Shown here piece after piece: positions 12,801-23,699 of a DNA stretch of 64,000 nucleotides. The notes under the pieces were generated by a model. It did not search any database, had not been told where the DNA came from, and saw nothing but the letters and a program-made list of their open reading frames with translations. Source of the DNA: Otatea glauca (taxonomy: Eukaryota; Streptophyta; Magnoliopsida; Poales; Poaceae); assembly GCA_036346275.1 (NCBI GenBank), contig CM070728.1, positions 23,088,723 through 23,152,722 on the forward strand. The letters run 5' to 3'. Position 1 is the first letter of the stretch. Each line of letters starts with the position of its first letter. Both the position numbers and the translations under genes were made by a program.

Positions 12801-12886
12801 TCGAGCTCTTGATCGAGCCGCACACTCGGGAGATTGCCAGCCATGTCTCGCCGCAGGTCGCCCTCGAAGAAGAACAAAGCAGTTAG
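9838..12886 (+). pseudogene. Antisense extra ORF of the Gypsy element, degraded
   Basis: The plus strand, opposite to gag-pol, carries blocks typical of the 'putative gypsy type transposon' proteins annotated in grasses (Pfam Transposase_28 type). These include GDDEVVVLASFFERDL near 9950, HIAIFITLCEAFTGIEPH near 10075, and VRALRRQGL...RMRVQPL...PLFRYEGASD at about 10390-10530. A charged coiled-coil block follows (RTERDQARKDAGRVRSERE, about 12200), then a C-terminal block (YDGIDLAVVSSGV, about 12730) ending in a stop at 12886. An A/T-rich tail that could hold a polyadenylation signal follows. Blocks lie in different frames with internal stops, so the gene is broken or its introns are not resolved. 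Its function is unknown, and the name 'transposase' in the family label is historical. Confidence 0.6.
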
Positions 12887-13092
12887 ACTTATCCTTCTTT
12901 TTAATTGTAAAGACTATTATTCTTGTAAACAATCTTTAAGTTTAACAAGTTCCAGTACGCCTCTTGCCCCTTTTGTGTTTCCGGTGAATGTTTGATCGGC
13001 CATAGCCTTAAGGACCGCAAGGGTCACTTACGCGTAGGTCGGGTTGCTTCGGGAGGGGCCAAGAGGATAGGAATCTTGGTTACTCGTGATTA

Positions 13093-13645
13093 TGCGCACT
13101 TGTGAGGAGAGGAGTGTTCCGACCGACAAAGATCGCTCGCTTGGGCATTTTCTTCTTCCACGAAGTGCCAGAACCACAGCCGCCGGGGCGTAGGCCATAG
13201 CACTCGGGTCGAGAGGATTACCGCTCGGGGAGGACCGTGTGACCGGTCGGGTTCCGACCACAGACGAGCGTGAGTTAGCTGAGTTGGCGCGAGGAGGAGT
13301 GTCCCGATCGACTAAAGGTCGCTCCACTCGGGCACTTCCTTCTTATAGCGCTACTTAGCAACCATAGCGGCGGGCGTAGGCCGTAACGCAGGTCGAGAGG
13401 GTTCTGCTCGGGATGGACCTTGTGGTCGGTCGGGTCACCGACCGCATAAACGCGCGTGAGCTAGCCGAGTTTGCGCGGGAGGAGTGTTCCGATCGACTAA
13501 AGGGTCGCCCACTCGGGCACTTCCTTCTTCCAAAGCGCTACTTAGCAACCATAGCCCATTTGAAGTGGTAAAAACGCTTGGGTCTAGAGGGTTACCGCTC
13601 GGGATGGACTTTGTGGTCGGTCGGGTCACGAAACCCGCATAACGC
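13093..13645 (+). repeat. 185 bp tandem repeat, three copies
   Basis: The block GGAGTGTTCCGATCGAC recurs at 13111, 13296 and 13481, exactly 185 bp apart. Each unit also carries CACTCGGGCA, CGCTACTTAGCAACC-like and GGTCGGTCGGGT segments. It lies between the end of the antisense ORF and integrase. Confidence 0.88.
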
Positions 13646-13944
13646 CGACCGAAGCGCACTGAGCAGGGCGCCATGGGGCAGCCCCCGAGCGTCGCAGGGC
13701 GACCAAGTGCTCGGAAGGGTAAAGGTAAAGACCATGCCAGGAAAAAAGAAAAGAGTTTAGGGATAGAATCGCCTTAACTTTTCTATGTTCCAAGCGTTGG
13801 AAGGATCGACCGTCGGCGTCCTTGAGTCGAAGGTGCGGTCGGAGAACCTCTACGACGATGAAGGGCCTTCGGTGGCGGCGACAGCTTGTGCTTGTCCTTG
13901 CTGGTTTGGACCCGACGCAGGACTAGGTCGCCAGCGCTGAAGGA

Positions 13945-14690
13945 TCACCCTCGAACCTGGCGGCTATGGTAGCGTCGCAGAGCTTGTTGATATTTGGCCG
14001 ATCGCAGGATGGCCACGTCATGCGCCTCGTCGAGCTGGTCGATGGCGTCTTGTTGTGAGGCGAGCCCCCGAGCCTCATCGAAGGCTTGTAGTCTTGGGAC
14101 GCCATACTCCAGGTCTGTCGGTAAGACGGCTTCAGCGCCGAACACCATGAAGAACGGTGTAAACCCGATCGCTCGGGTGGGCGTGGTCCGCGAGCTCCAG
14201 GGACGGAGGCGCTCGGCCACCCACCGCCCGCGAAGTGCTTGAGCCGATCGAAGATCCGCGGCAGGTCCTTGAAGGATCATGCCGTTCGCACGTTCGACCT
14301 GGCCGTTAGTTCGCGGATGGGCCACGGCTGCCCAATCGACACGGATGTTGAAGTCGTCGCAGAACTCGAGGAACTCCTTCCCTGTGAACTGCGTTCCGTT
14401 GTCGGTGATGATGGAGTTTGGAACTCCGAACCGAAAAACGATGTCGCGGAAGAAGATGGCCGCTTGTCGACGCGTGGCGCTCACGATCGGCAGCCTCTAT
14501 CCACTTGGTGAATTTGTCCACCGCGACTAGGAGATGAGTAAAGCACCCGGCGCTTTCTTGAAGGGCCCGGCGGATCGAGTCCCCAAACCGCAAGCGGCGG
14601 GTAATGGGGATTATGCGCAAGGCTGGTGGCGATCGTCTGCCGGGCAAAAATTAGCACCCTTCAGCAGTGCGCACGATCTGCTCGGCGTCG
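13945..14690 (-). pseudogene. Gypsy integrase, frameshifted
   Basis: The catalytic core is readable as FGVPNSIITDNGTQFTG (Asp) and, 36-40 residues later, HPRTNGQVERANG (Glu). GFTPFFMVFGAEAVLPTDLE follows. The upstream part of the core (FTHLLVAVDKFTKWIEA) lies in another frame near 14550, and the zinc-binding HHCC region lies in the RNase H frame (HGGVCGHH near 14770). At least two frameshifts separate these parts. The family inserts cDNA into host DNA. This copy cannot make a continuous enzyme. Confidence 0.85.
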
Positions 14691-15513
14691 ACACGACGGT
14701 CGACCAATAAAAACCTTGTCGAAAGGCCTTTCCGACGAGGGATCGGGGTGCAGCATGGTGGCCGCAGACCCCGCCATGGATATCGAGCAGCAGCTGCTTC
14801 CCTTGGTCGGTCTGGAAGCATCTCTGGAGGACCCCGGAGGGACTCCTCTTGTAAAGGTCTGGGCCGACCAGGACAAAAGATTTTACCCGCCGAGCGAGGC
14901 GCCGGGCCTCGGTCGGGTCAGGAGGGAGCGTCCCGTCCGTCAAACGGTTGATGAAGAGCTTCCTCCAGTCGGACTCGATGGCTAGCACGCTGCGGTTCGA
15001 CTCGGCCAAATCTACACCCGATCGCTCGGCGGTTGGGGTGACCGTGCCAGGTGAATCGGGAGATCGATCAGCCACTAAGTCCAGCCGGATGGAAGGTTGA
15101 AGGAGGTCGCAGACGAAGATCCCGGGTGGGACTGACCCTCTGCTGGAGGCAAGATTGGCTAGGCAATCGACCTCACTGTTGTAGTGTCTGTAGCTGTGGT
15201 GGAGCTCGAAACCCTTGAACCGCTCCTCGAGCTTGCGCACTTCCCGACAGTACGCAGCCATACGGACGTCTCGGGGCTCCGAAGCCTTCATGACCTGGTC
15301 GACTACAAGCTTGGAGTCCCCGCGGACGCATAGTCGGCGAGCGCCGAGGTCAGCAGCGATCCGGAGACCGTTGATGAGAGCCTCGTACTCGGCGATGTTG
15401 TTGGTCGCGTCAAAGAGCAACCTTATGGCGTATTGAAGTTTGTTCCCGAGTGGTGAAATGATGACGACTCCCGCGCCCGCGCCGTTCTTGGTGTAGGATC
15501 CATCAAAGTACAT
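14691..15513 (-). pseudogene. Gypsy RNase H and integrase zinc-finger region
   Basis: A 300-codon frame opens MYFDGSYTKNGAGAGVVI (first catalytic Asp), with EYEALINGL (Glu) and VRGDSKLVVDQV (Asp). It then runs through a linker to the HHCC region of integrase before losing the frame near 14690. The DGS...E...DS pattern is the RVT_3/archaeal-like RNase H seen as an extra domain in Tat-lineage Gypsy elements. That supports the lineage call. Confidence 0.85.
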
Positions 15514-15852
15514 TGTCCAGTACTCGGGGTCTTCGATTACTGGTGGCGCCTGGGCTTCGGTCCACTCGGCGACGAAGTTGGCGAGAACTGCGACTTGATC
15601 ATTGTCAGGGATGTATGTTATCCGTGCCGCCGAGCTCGGCGCCCACTTGGCTATCCTCCCGAGGCGTCGCGATTGTGGGCGATCTCTCGAGTGGAGACGC
15701 GGTCACCACGGTGATGGCGTCTTGGCGGTCGAAGTAATGGGCGAGCTTTCTCTTGGCGATGAGCACCGCGTGAGCGGCTACGCACTCTGCTGGTACCGAG
15801 CCTTGGACTCGGAAGAACTCACGATGAAGTAGACCGCCATTGTACCTTGAGT

Positions 15853-16742
15853 TCACGGCCTTCCTCCGCTCGTTCCATCACAAGGGCCGCACCGCGACTT
15901 GGCGGTGGCGGTGATGTAGAAAGCGGAGTTCGCTGTGTCTGGGCGACTAGGACCGGAGGTGAAGATAGGAAGGCCTTCAGGCTGGTGAGGGCTTCCTAAG
16001 CCTCCTGGGTCCAACTGAAGTGGTCGGATTTCTTGAGCAGCCTGTAGAGTGGCATTCCGCGCTCGCCAAGACGAGACACGAAACGGCTCAAAGCGGCAAG
16101 GCACCCCGTTAGCCTCTGGACCCCTTTGAGATTAGGGATCGGGCCCATCCTTGCGATCGCCGAGATCTTCTCCTGATTGGCCTCGATACCTCGCTCGGAG
16201 ACGATGAAGCCGAGCAGCTTCCCTTTGGGGACCCCGAAGACGCATTTCTCGGGGTTGAGCTTTATACGGAACCGTCGAAGATTCGCGAAGGTTTCTTCCA
16301 GGTCGGCAATAAGGTCGTGCGCATTCCTAGTCTTCACGACGATGTCGTCAACGTAGGCCTCAACGTTGCGGCCGATCTGGTTGTTGAAGCATGTTTGCAT
16401 ACATCGCTGGTATGTAGCGCCCGCGTTCTTGAGGCCGAACGGCATTGTAACGTAGCAGAACGAACCGAACGGCGTGATGAAGGAAGTTGCGAGTTGGTCG
16501 GACTCCTTCAGCGCTATCTGGTGGTAGCCTGAGTAGGCATCCAAAAAGGAGAGGGACTCGCACCCCGCGGTGGAGTCGATGACTTGGTCGATGCGAGGCA
16601 AGGGGAACGGGTCTTTGGGACACGCTTTGTTGAGACTCGTATAGTCAACACACATTCTCCATTGCCCATTTTTCTTTTTTACGAGTACAGGGTTGGCCAG
16701 CCACTCGGGGTGGCGGACCTCTTTTATAAACCCTGCAGCCAA
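15853..16742 (-). pseudogene. Gypsy reverse transcriptase
   Basis: The RT core is well preserved: WRMCVDYTSLNKACPKD, SFLDAYSGYHQI, FCYVTMPFGLKNAGATYQ and the catalytic AYVDDIVV. KLLGFIVSERGIEANQEKI and the thumb/connection SHFSW-like region follow. The open frame is only 248 codons and is detached from protease and RNase H by stops or frameshifts, so it is a remnant of the polyprotein. RNase H-type sequence continues near 15900 in another frame. Confidence 0.9.
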
Positions 16743-16832
16743 AAGCTTGGCAATCTCCTCCCCTATGGTCCTGCGCCTCTCCTCGTCGAAGCGGCGTAGG
16801 CGTTGGGCGACCGGCCGAACACGGTCGGATGC

Positions 16833-17620
16833 TCAAGGAGTGCTCGGCTGACTTCCTTGATTCTGGCATGTCGGAGGACCTCCATGCGAAGACGTCTTTG
16901 TTGGCGCAGAGGAAGCCGACGAGCGCTTTCCTATTTGGCGGGGCGTGGCTCGACCCCATACGGTCTTGGTTGGATCACGAGGATCGACCGCGACCTTCTT
17001 CGTGTCCTCGGCGGACTTAAGGATCCGCCCGACTTGCTTTGGACTTGGAGGCGGACTCGGAGGCTTCCCTCCCGAGGTTGTTGAGCTCGTGACGCGATGA
17101 TCGCCGAGGCAAGCTCTAAGCGCTCGCTTCGCGATTGTAGGCGATTGGAAAGATGATGCCACGGTGATGATTCCTCGTGGCCCAGGCATCTTCAGCTTGA
17201 GGTAGGCGTAGCTGGGGACTGCCATGAACTTGGCGTAGCTGGGGACTGCCATGAACTTGGCGTAGCACGGCCGCCCCAAGATAGCGTGATAGGAGCCGGG
17301 GAAATCCACAACCTCAAAATTGAGGGTCTCGGTGCGGAAATTCCCTAGTTCCCCAAAGGTGGCCAGGCGGTCGACCTGCCGGCGGATGGGCTGGCGGCGA
17401 GGATGGACGCCGTGGAAAGGAGCCTTGCTCGGTCGGAGACTCGAGCGAGGAATCCCCATGGCGTCGAGCGTCTCCACGTAGAGGATGTTGAGGCCGCTGC
17501 CGCCATCCATGAGCACCTTGGTGAGGCCCTTCTTTCCTACGATAGGGTCGACCACAGCGGGTATCTTCCCGGCTTGGGGATGTGGTCGGGGTGATCAGCC
17601 CGATCGAAGGTGACCGGAAC
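16833..17620 (-). pseudogene. Gypsy aspartic protease region
   Basis: The active-site motif reads VLMDGGSGLNILY, the DGGSG variant common in plant Tat-type Gypsy elements. FEVVDFPGSYHAILGRPCYAKFMAVPS follows. A 27 bp unit is perfectly tandemly duplicated at 17207-17233 and 17234-17260 and adds nine residues in frame (YAKFMAVPS). The frame is lost on both sides. Confidence 0.82.
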
Positions 17621-19670
17621 TCGACCACGGAGGTATTGAGGGCGACTAGTGGCGGTGTGGACCTCACGGTGGCGAGTTTGAGCCGGCGGCAGCCGGCATA
17701 GCGCGCCGGTCCGCCAAAGATCATGAGGCAGCCGTCGGGCTCGGGGAATTCGTCGTCCACCTTCTTCTCCACGGCCCGTGGGGCCGTGGCGGGCTTCTTT
17801 CCTTTGCCCCGCGGCGTCGTGGGGCGCGGAAAGAAGTGCCTCGAGACTTCGCGATCCGGTATTTATGTTTGACGGAACCCGTGGTTTGGGTAAGGCATCC
17901 ATCGATCTCGAAGTGGTCGCGCGGCCGGTCGCACCCATCGCTGGCGAGGCGGTCAGCGATGGCGACCACTTGAGACTCGCGGATCTGTTTTCCATGCCGC
18001 TTAAGCTTGTCGGAGCGGTCGGAAGAAGTCGGTCGGACCTCGGGCCCTTCTTTGGACCTTTCCTTCTTGAAGATAGCCCCCACGACCTCCTACGCTGGCG
18101 TGGTTGAGTGGCGATGTCGAGAGCTCCTTGGTGGTCCTCGGCGAGGCGACCAGCTTGTGCACCAAGGCCTTGCGGGAGGTGCGTAGATGAATGCTCCCAC
18201 GACATCGGCGTCGGAGATGTCGGGAGCTCGTTGCATTGACGGAAAACCGCGGATGTAATCTCGGAGGGTTTCCCACAGCTTTCTTGCTTGCAGCCCTTCA
18301 GTCAGAGTTGCGGGGCACTTGTAAGTGCCACGGAAGTTCCGACGAAGAGGGTCTTCAAGTCATTGACTCTCGATGGTTTTGGCGGGCAAGTACTCGAGCC
18401 AAGCTCGGGCCGAGTCCGCAAGGTAGATGGGGAGTCTTGGATGATGAAGAGATCATCCGTCGCTCCCCGCCCGGCTATCTGAGCGGTAGTCTTCAAGCGG
18501 ACACACGGGTTCGTGGCCCGATGTACTTGGCGATGTTGGTGGCGCCGAATCTGGCAGGAAATCCGCTGGCGGATCCTGGCGAAAGCCAGCGATCGGGACC
18601 ATCGGGGCTTGAGGCTGCGCGGTGGCGCCGCCATCCATAACTGCGTGGTGGGCGGCCTCCTCGCCGCCTTTCTCCGCGCCTCGGGTGGCGCGAACGTCGT
18701 GGCGTCGCCGAGGCGGCGTGTCGATCGGGCGCAAGGCTGGGGTGGTTAGTGATGCAGCGCCGCTTTGCGGACCAAACCGGCGGCGGTGCGGGCCCGTGGC
18801 GAGGTGGCGCCGGGCGGTAGGCTGGAGGCACACGTGTTGCATGGCTGCAGCTCCATTAGCCCCCGGAGGTTCTGGTACGTGGCTTTGGCCTCCGGGTCAG
18901 CCGGCTCCGGGAGGCCTCGAAGCGACATTGCAGTGCGGCCACATTCAGCTTGCATGGGGAAGGCGAGGGTCGCCGGATTCTCCCCCGACTTGTGGTGTAC
19001 CTACCGCGCCGCGTCGCGGCGTCGCCGGCACTGGCTGGGTTTGGGCTCATCTGCTCGGGTTAACTGGGTGGTCGAGTTCAACCCTCGCTTTCGACTCCTC
19101 ACGCTGTCGGCTGGAGTTGGGCTTGGCGAGCTTGAGCGCGTTCAAGACGCCGTGGCTGGTGTTCCTCCTCCTGCGCCTCGGTCTGCGCGGATGGGGGCCC
19201 CGTAACCGCGGGGTTGTGATTCGCCGTGCTTTCGCCATGTTGCACTCGCGAGAGTGCCCGTGCGGGGTATTACAATGTCGGAGCTGAGTCGTGGTGGAAG
19301 AGTCTTCCGGCTCGTGGATAGAGGCCGGCATGTGGCCGCCATCGCCACAAGTTGTGAGCCCCACGGGGTGACAGGTCACTGCCGGGCCACGGAGCTTCGC
19401 GGACTTGGTGGAGCGCTCCCCGGGCTCCGGTTTTGGGGCTCGCAGGGGCGCCCCAAGCCGGAGCTTGGTGAAGTCGCCGGAGATGGCGCCCAAGCTTTCA
19501 GTGGGCGCCGGGCCTCCGGTGGTGGCGGGGATGAGCGTAAGCCCTCCCGCCGAGGTGACGGCAAAGTCGAGGGAGCCGAAGCGGATCTGGCTCCCCGACG
19601 CAGTCATGCCGTCGCGGGTGGAAGATGCCATCAGGGAGGCAAGCGGAATCCGGAGATGGCGATGAAGACG
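17621..19670 (-). pseudogene. Gypsy gag region, degraded
   Basis: Near the 5' LTR the minus strand encodes MASSTRDGM and FGSLDFAVTSAGGLTLIPAT, a start resembling grass Gypsy gag proteins. Long Arg/Pro/Gly-rich frames follow without a recognisable continuous capsid or zinc knuckle. Near 17700, DDEFPEPDGCLMIFGGPARYAGCRRLKLA precedes protease. Multiple frame changes make it non-functional. Confidence 0.65.
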
Positions 19671-19676
19671 CGCGAA

Positions 19677-19698
19677 GGCCCCTACCTGGCGCGCCAAC
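19677..19698 (-). other. Candidate primer-binding site of the Gypsy element
   Basis: Immediately inside the 5' LTR the minus strand reads TTGGCGCGCCAGGTAGGGG, one base from the terminal CA. Position and sequence type fit a tRNA primer site. I did not identify the tRNA. Confidence 0.6.
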
Positions 19699-20587
19699 TG
19701 TCGGCGTTTCGAGCACCGGCAAGTAAATTTGTAAGTCTAAGGGGCCGCGCGTTCCGCTCCCTGAATGGTTAGACTCAGAAGTCCAAGATGTATACTGGTT
19801 CGGGCCGAAGGTCCCTACTCCAGTTCGTGTGGCGGCGTTGTATTTCCTTCAGTACAGATGACTGCACAAAGTTTACAAGTGAGAGTGCTAATGGCTTAGC
19901 GAGATGGGTTTGATTGCGATCCCCCTCTCCTACGGGGGTTCCCGCCTCCTTTTATACGAAAGGAGGGGCGAGTTATCGAGTGGAGCAGGACAAGATGACC
20001 TACACTAGGAGCTTGGTCCTTCGTTCCGCCGACTGATCATTGCCCGTCTTGCGCATGCTGGGTCGGTAGCTTAGTTGGTCAGGGGGGTTAGGTATTTCCC
20101 CGGGAAACTGCGTACCTGCCCTCTGCGAACCTTACGAGTGTTGACGTTGCTGCGCCTGGCGTGGGCGTTGCCTCGGGAGAGGGCGTGCCTTCGTACTGTA
20201 TGTGACCTGCTGATGGGACTGGGAGCATGACTTCGGTCAGTCATTAAACCTTCTTGGGAAGGAGCCACCTGCCCTTGTATAGTCGCTTCGATTGACCCCG
20301 TTCGTGGGGTACGTGGCTGTTGGCTGGTAGAGGCTTCGACATGCGGCCCTCGGCAGGGGTTGTCTTGACACGATCGGAGTCAGGGGATCCCGACCCGCTG
20401 CAGGGGTCGGGAGCCCCGCTTGGTCGGAGACACTTCCCTCGATCGGTCGGGAAGGGATGTCTTGTGTGGCCCTGTTGGTGCTTGATCGGTGAGTGGGTCG
20501 GGGCGGCTGCTGGGCTTGAGCTGTGCTTGAGGCCGCCGGCTCGTCGTTTTGGGCCGTTTGGGGTACCCCTGTTATAAGTATTCGTCA
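19699..20587 (-). repeat. 5' LTR of the Gypsy element
   Basis: Direct repeat of 6416-7272 and 32 bp longer. It is followed by the target duplication AATAC. Cytosine and guanine runs (CCCCC, GGGGG) that are shortened in the other LTR are intact here. Confidence 0.93.
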
Positions 20588-20592
20588 AATAC

Positions 20593-21300
20593 ATATACAA
20601 ATAAAATTTACTAATTTTTTTAATGTATTCCAAATTTTAGTTTTTTAGGGACTTCACTTTGGAATTGTATGTAAAACAAGTTACAAATATCGTTTATTTT
20701 TATGCCAAATTCCAATTATGTTTCATTGAAATTTGTATGCAAATCCTATTGCTATTTTTTTTAAAAAATATTCTGAATAATAGTTGTTTAGTGATTTTAC
20801 TTTGGAATTTGTATCAAAATTAAATTGCTAATTTTATCTTATTTTCAATCTAGAATTTCAGTTATTTTTTCGCTGGAATTAGTATACGAATCGAATTGCT
20901 AATATTTGTTTAATTTTTATTCTGAATTATATTTATTTAGAGACTTTAGTTAGCAATTCGAATGGAAACCAAATTTCTAAATATATTCAATTTATTTTGA
21001 ATTGTATTTATTTAATAATTTTACTATGTAATCGTATGAAAATCAAATTGCAAATATTTTGTTCTTTTCTATTTTGTATTTCAATTATATTTTGTTGGAA
21101 TTTGTACAAAAACCCAATTTATACTTGTGTTGAATTTTTATTCTGATTTATAGTTATTTATGGATTTTACTTTGGGATTGGAATCGAAATCAAATTGCTA
21201 AGTTTTAGTTTACTTTTTATTCTGAATTTTCAATTTAGATGGGAATCCGTGTACAAATCTAAACATTAATTTTTATTTCAAATTTCAATTTTACTTTGAA
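20593..21300 (-). mobile_element. Helitron-like element, copy 1, 5' part
   Basis: Continues 4986-6415 after removal of the Gypsy insertion. The joined sequence aligns with copy 2 in reverse around 50200-50400, with shared blocks 'ttcgtgatatcc', 'tattcca.attttag' and 'tttactttggaatt'. It is an AT-rich array of degenerate units of roughly 80-110 bp (TTTTACTTTGGAATT...AAATTGCTAA). The true 5' terminus was not found, and a GC-rich stretch begins near 21305. Confidence 0.6.
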
Positions 21301-22545
21301 GTTCATATGACGGTGGTAGCGGGTGGTGGCGCAAAGCGGGATGCCCAGGTGAGGTCCGAGAGAACATTAGGTTGAGCAAAGGAGGGGGAGCCAGCGACGT
21401 GACGAGGCGGCGAGCTTGCCGCCAGCAACATGGGAGGCACGCGGAGCTATGACCGGCGCGGCGGTGGCAGTGATAGAGGAGGGAGACAGCGGAGCTGAGA
21501 AAGACAAACGAGGGAGAGGGGGGAGTAGGAGAGGACAAACGGAGTCAGGATGGACGGTTGTATGCTATATCGTTCGGATATACCGTTCTCAGTTGCTACC
21601 TAAAAAAATTCGGAATGTGCTATTTTTCCACTATGTTCAACGTTCATTCCTATGCACGGTGCACCCAGTTGCTCATGGAACTAGTGTAGCAGATCCATAT
21701 CTGCCGTGAAAACAACAGAAGATTTTCTAGCACGCTGGCTAGTGGCAGCACAGCACTGTCAGAGAATTCCAACATACCAAAGTCGGCGCGGATTGGTTGT
21801 TGTATAACTGTATATCGATCCACTTGATATAACCATATTTGCTAATGGGGGCTGACAGATTGCAATTTTAAACCTGCGTAACGCATCTATCATGGGAATG
21901 TACGTACAATGTGCTTCCTCGTACCTGCAATAGCGAACAGCAATATATTGAACAGGTACATACAAGAAATAGACATCCACTGAATGCATGTTAGATGAGT
22001 TTATTTTTTGGATTTTCCAATATTTGATCTTGTGACACGTTAGATGATTGCCATAACCAACTGTACATCTGCAGAACACCCCGATCAGGTGGCCTGAACT
22101 CGACAACGGCACGGGGAGCAGGCCATTCGGCATGTGCCCAACTGCTCTAGAAAAGATCTCACGAAGGGTGCACACGTCCTTGCCTGTTGCCAGTCTCGTC
22201 TAGTCGTCTCCACTAATGGAGAGTTCAAAAGCTTGTGCCGACGAAACATGACGGCCGTGGTTTATTACGGTTCATAGATACACACAGCTTCCTTCTCAAC
22301 TAGCAGGCTATGGTTTTGGATTATCCGTTTTAATATGTTTATTCATTAAAGAAATCCAAAGTATAACTAATGTAATTTTTCTCTTTTTACCCTATTTAAA
22401 TGCTTTAGAAGACATTAAGTGGTTGTGTATGTTATTTAATAGAGATATATATATGGTTATTTCTTATTAAATATTTACTAGGTTTAATATATTCTTAGTC
22501 CGTACACACATCAAACTGCACACAAATATAGCGAGGGGAGGGAAT
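21301..22545. other. Unassigned stretch
   Basis: A short GC-rich block (21305-21545) of unknown origin may be the rest of Helitron-like copy 1 or cargo. AT-rich sequence with no recognisable gene follows. Small frames here have no recognisable homology. Confidence 0.35.
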
Positions 22546-23348
22546 CAGGGTTAACAAGACCAAAATAGGGTGAAAAATCGAAGACCGGTAGCGATTTTTG
22601 TCGAAAATTGAGAAACATCAATGGTTTGCAAAGTCAAACAGAATTCAAATCGGATGTCAAACCGTGCAAAAAATCTTGATAATTGTCCGATAAGCTCGAA
22701 AATTAACCGGTTTGCAGCGAAAAATCTTGACAAATGGTTCTAATCGTAGGAGGAATTGTAAAAAATTAAAAAATCTAAATACATCATAATTAATATATAA
22801 AATACCTCAGAGAAATTTCAATAATTTTTTAATTCATTTAGTGCTTCTGGAAAATAAAAAAACAACAATTAATGAAAAGGAATAGAGATACTTTCATATT
22901 TTTATAAAAATTTATAAGCTTGATGATGCTATGAAATTTTAATAGAATCATAACTAGTGCCTAAGGATCATGTTCTAAAATTTTCAGAAATATTAGATTT
23001 CATTTAGTGCCCTATAAAATCAACAATAGAAGAGCATATACAAAAACAGTACCACTGTCATAATTAAAAAACATACACAGGTATGATTATCATATTAAAA
23101 TTTTACTCAACCATTAGCATTTCCTCAAGATCTCACACACAAAAAAATTCAGAAATATAATTCATTTAGTACCCGCCTGATAATGATCTAAAAATTTTAC
23201 AGCACCATTAGCATTGCCTTAGGACCTCACACAAAAATTTTCAAAAAAAATTAACACCTTTTCATAAAATATTTCAAATTTTCTGAATTTGAATTCTACT
23301 GGTTTACCGAACAGTTTCAAAATCAGAACTCGTCGATTATGTGAACCG
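22546..23348 (-). mobile_element. Probable non-autonomous hAT of the CAGGGTT family, degraded
   Basis: Begins CAGGGTTAAC, the same end as the reversed right end of the elements at 57385 and 42883. It continues with the same GGTTTGC, CGAAAA, AACCGG motifs and AT-rich core. The right end reads TGTGAACC where TGAACCCTG is expected. Flanking octamers GAGGGAAT and GGAGGAAT agree at six positions. No coding sequence. Confidence 0.5.
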
Positions 23349-23699
23349 GGAGGAATTGTATCTTGCATTCTCGCTCCCTCCTGCACACTTGTAATAAGGT
23401 CAAGGAAGATTCCCTTCGGAAAGACAAGCAGTTCCAAGTTCCAGCCGCCACAAATCATGACTCATGAGTCAATATATGCACAAACATAAAAAATGTCTTC
23501 TGGGCATCGAGGAATGGCCAGTCGGCCCAGTCCTGTTGCGCCAAACTTTTGAGCTCTGATTGTCCAGAAGCAAGCAAGCAAGCACTTCTACTGAGCTACT
23601 TAGGTCTGTTTAAAGCGTTGAAATTTTATAAGCAGTTCAATTTTTGCAAGAACAAAAAAAAAATCCCTCCTTCCAAAAGAGGCTTTGATAGTCAAGTCT

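Larger units (their letters stand above)
6416..20587 (-). mobile_element. Complete Ty3/Gypsy (Tat-type) LTR retrotransposon
   Basis: The element is 14.2 kb and bounded by direct LTRs that begin TG and end CA, with a perfect 5 bp target duplication AATAC at 6411-6415 and 20588-20592. On the minus strand the order is gag, protease, RT, RNase H, integrase (19.7 to 13.9 kb), which is the Gypsy order. The large non-coding and antisense-coding 3' third fits Tat-lineage elements, which are known for extra ORFs. The pol frames are broken by several frameshifts, so this copy is not autonomous as it reads. Left LTR 857 bp, right LTR 889 bp. It sits inside Helitron-like copy 1. Confidence 0.93.

Noticed and set aside
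21278..21538. 86-codon minus-strand frame in a GC-rich block
   Set aside because: No recognisable similarity, and composition alone explains the open frame.
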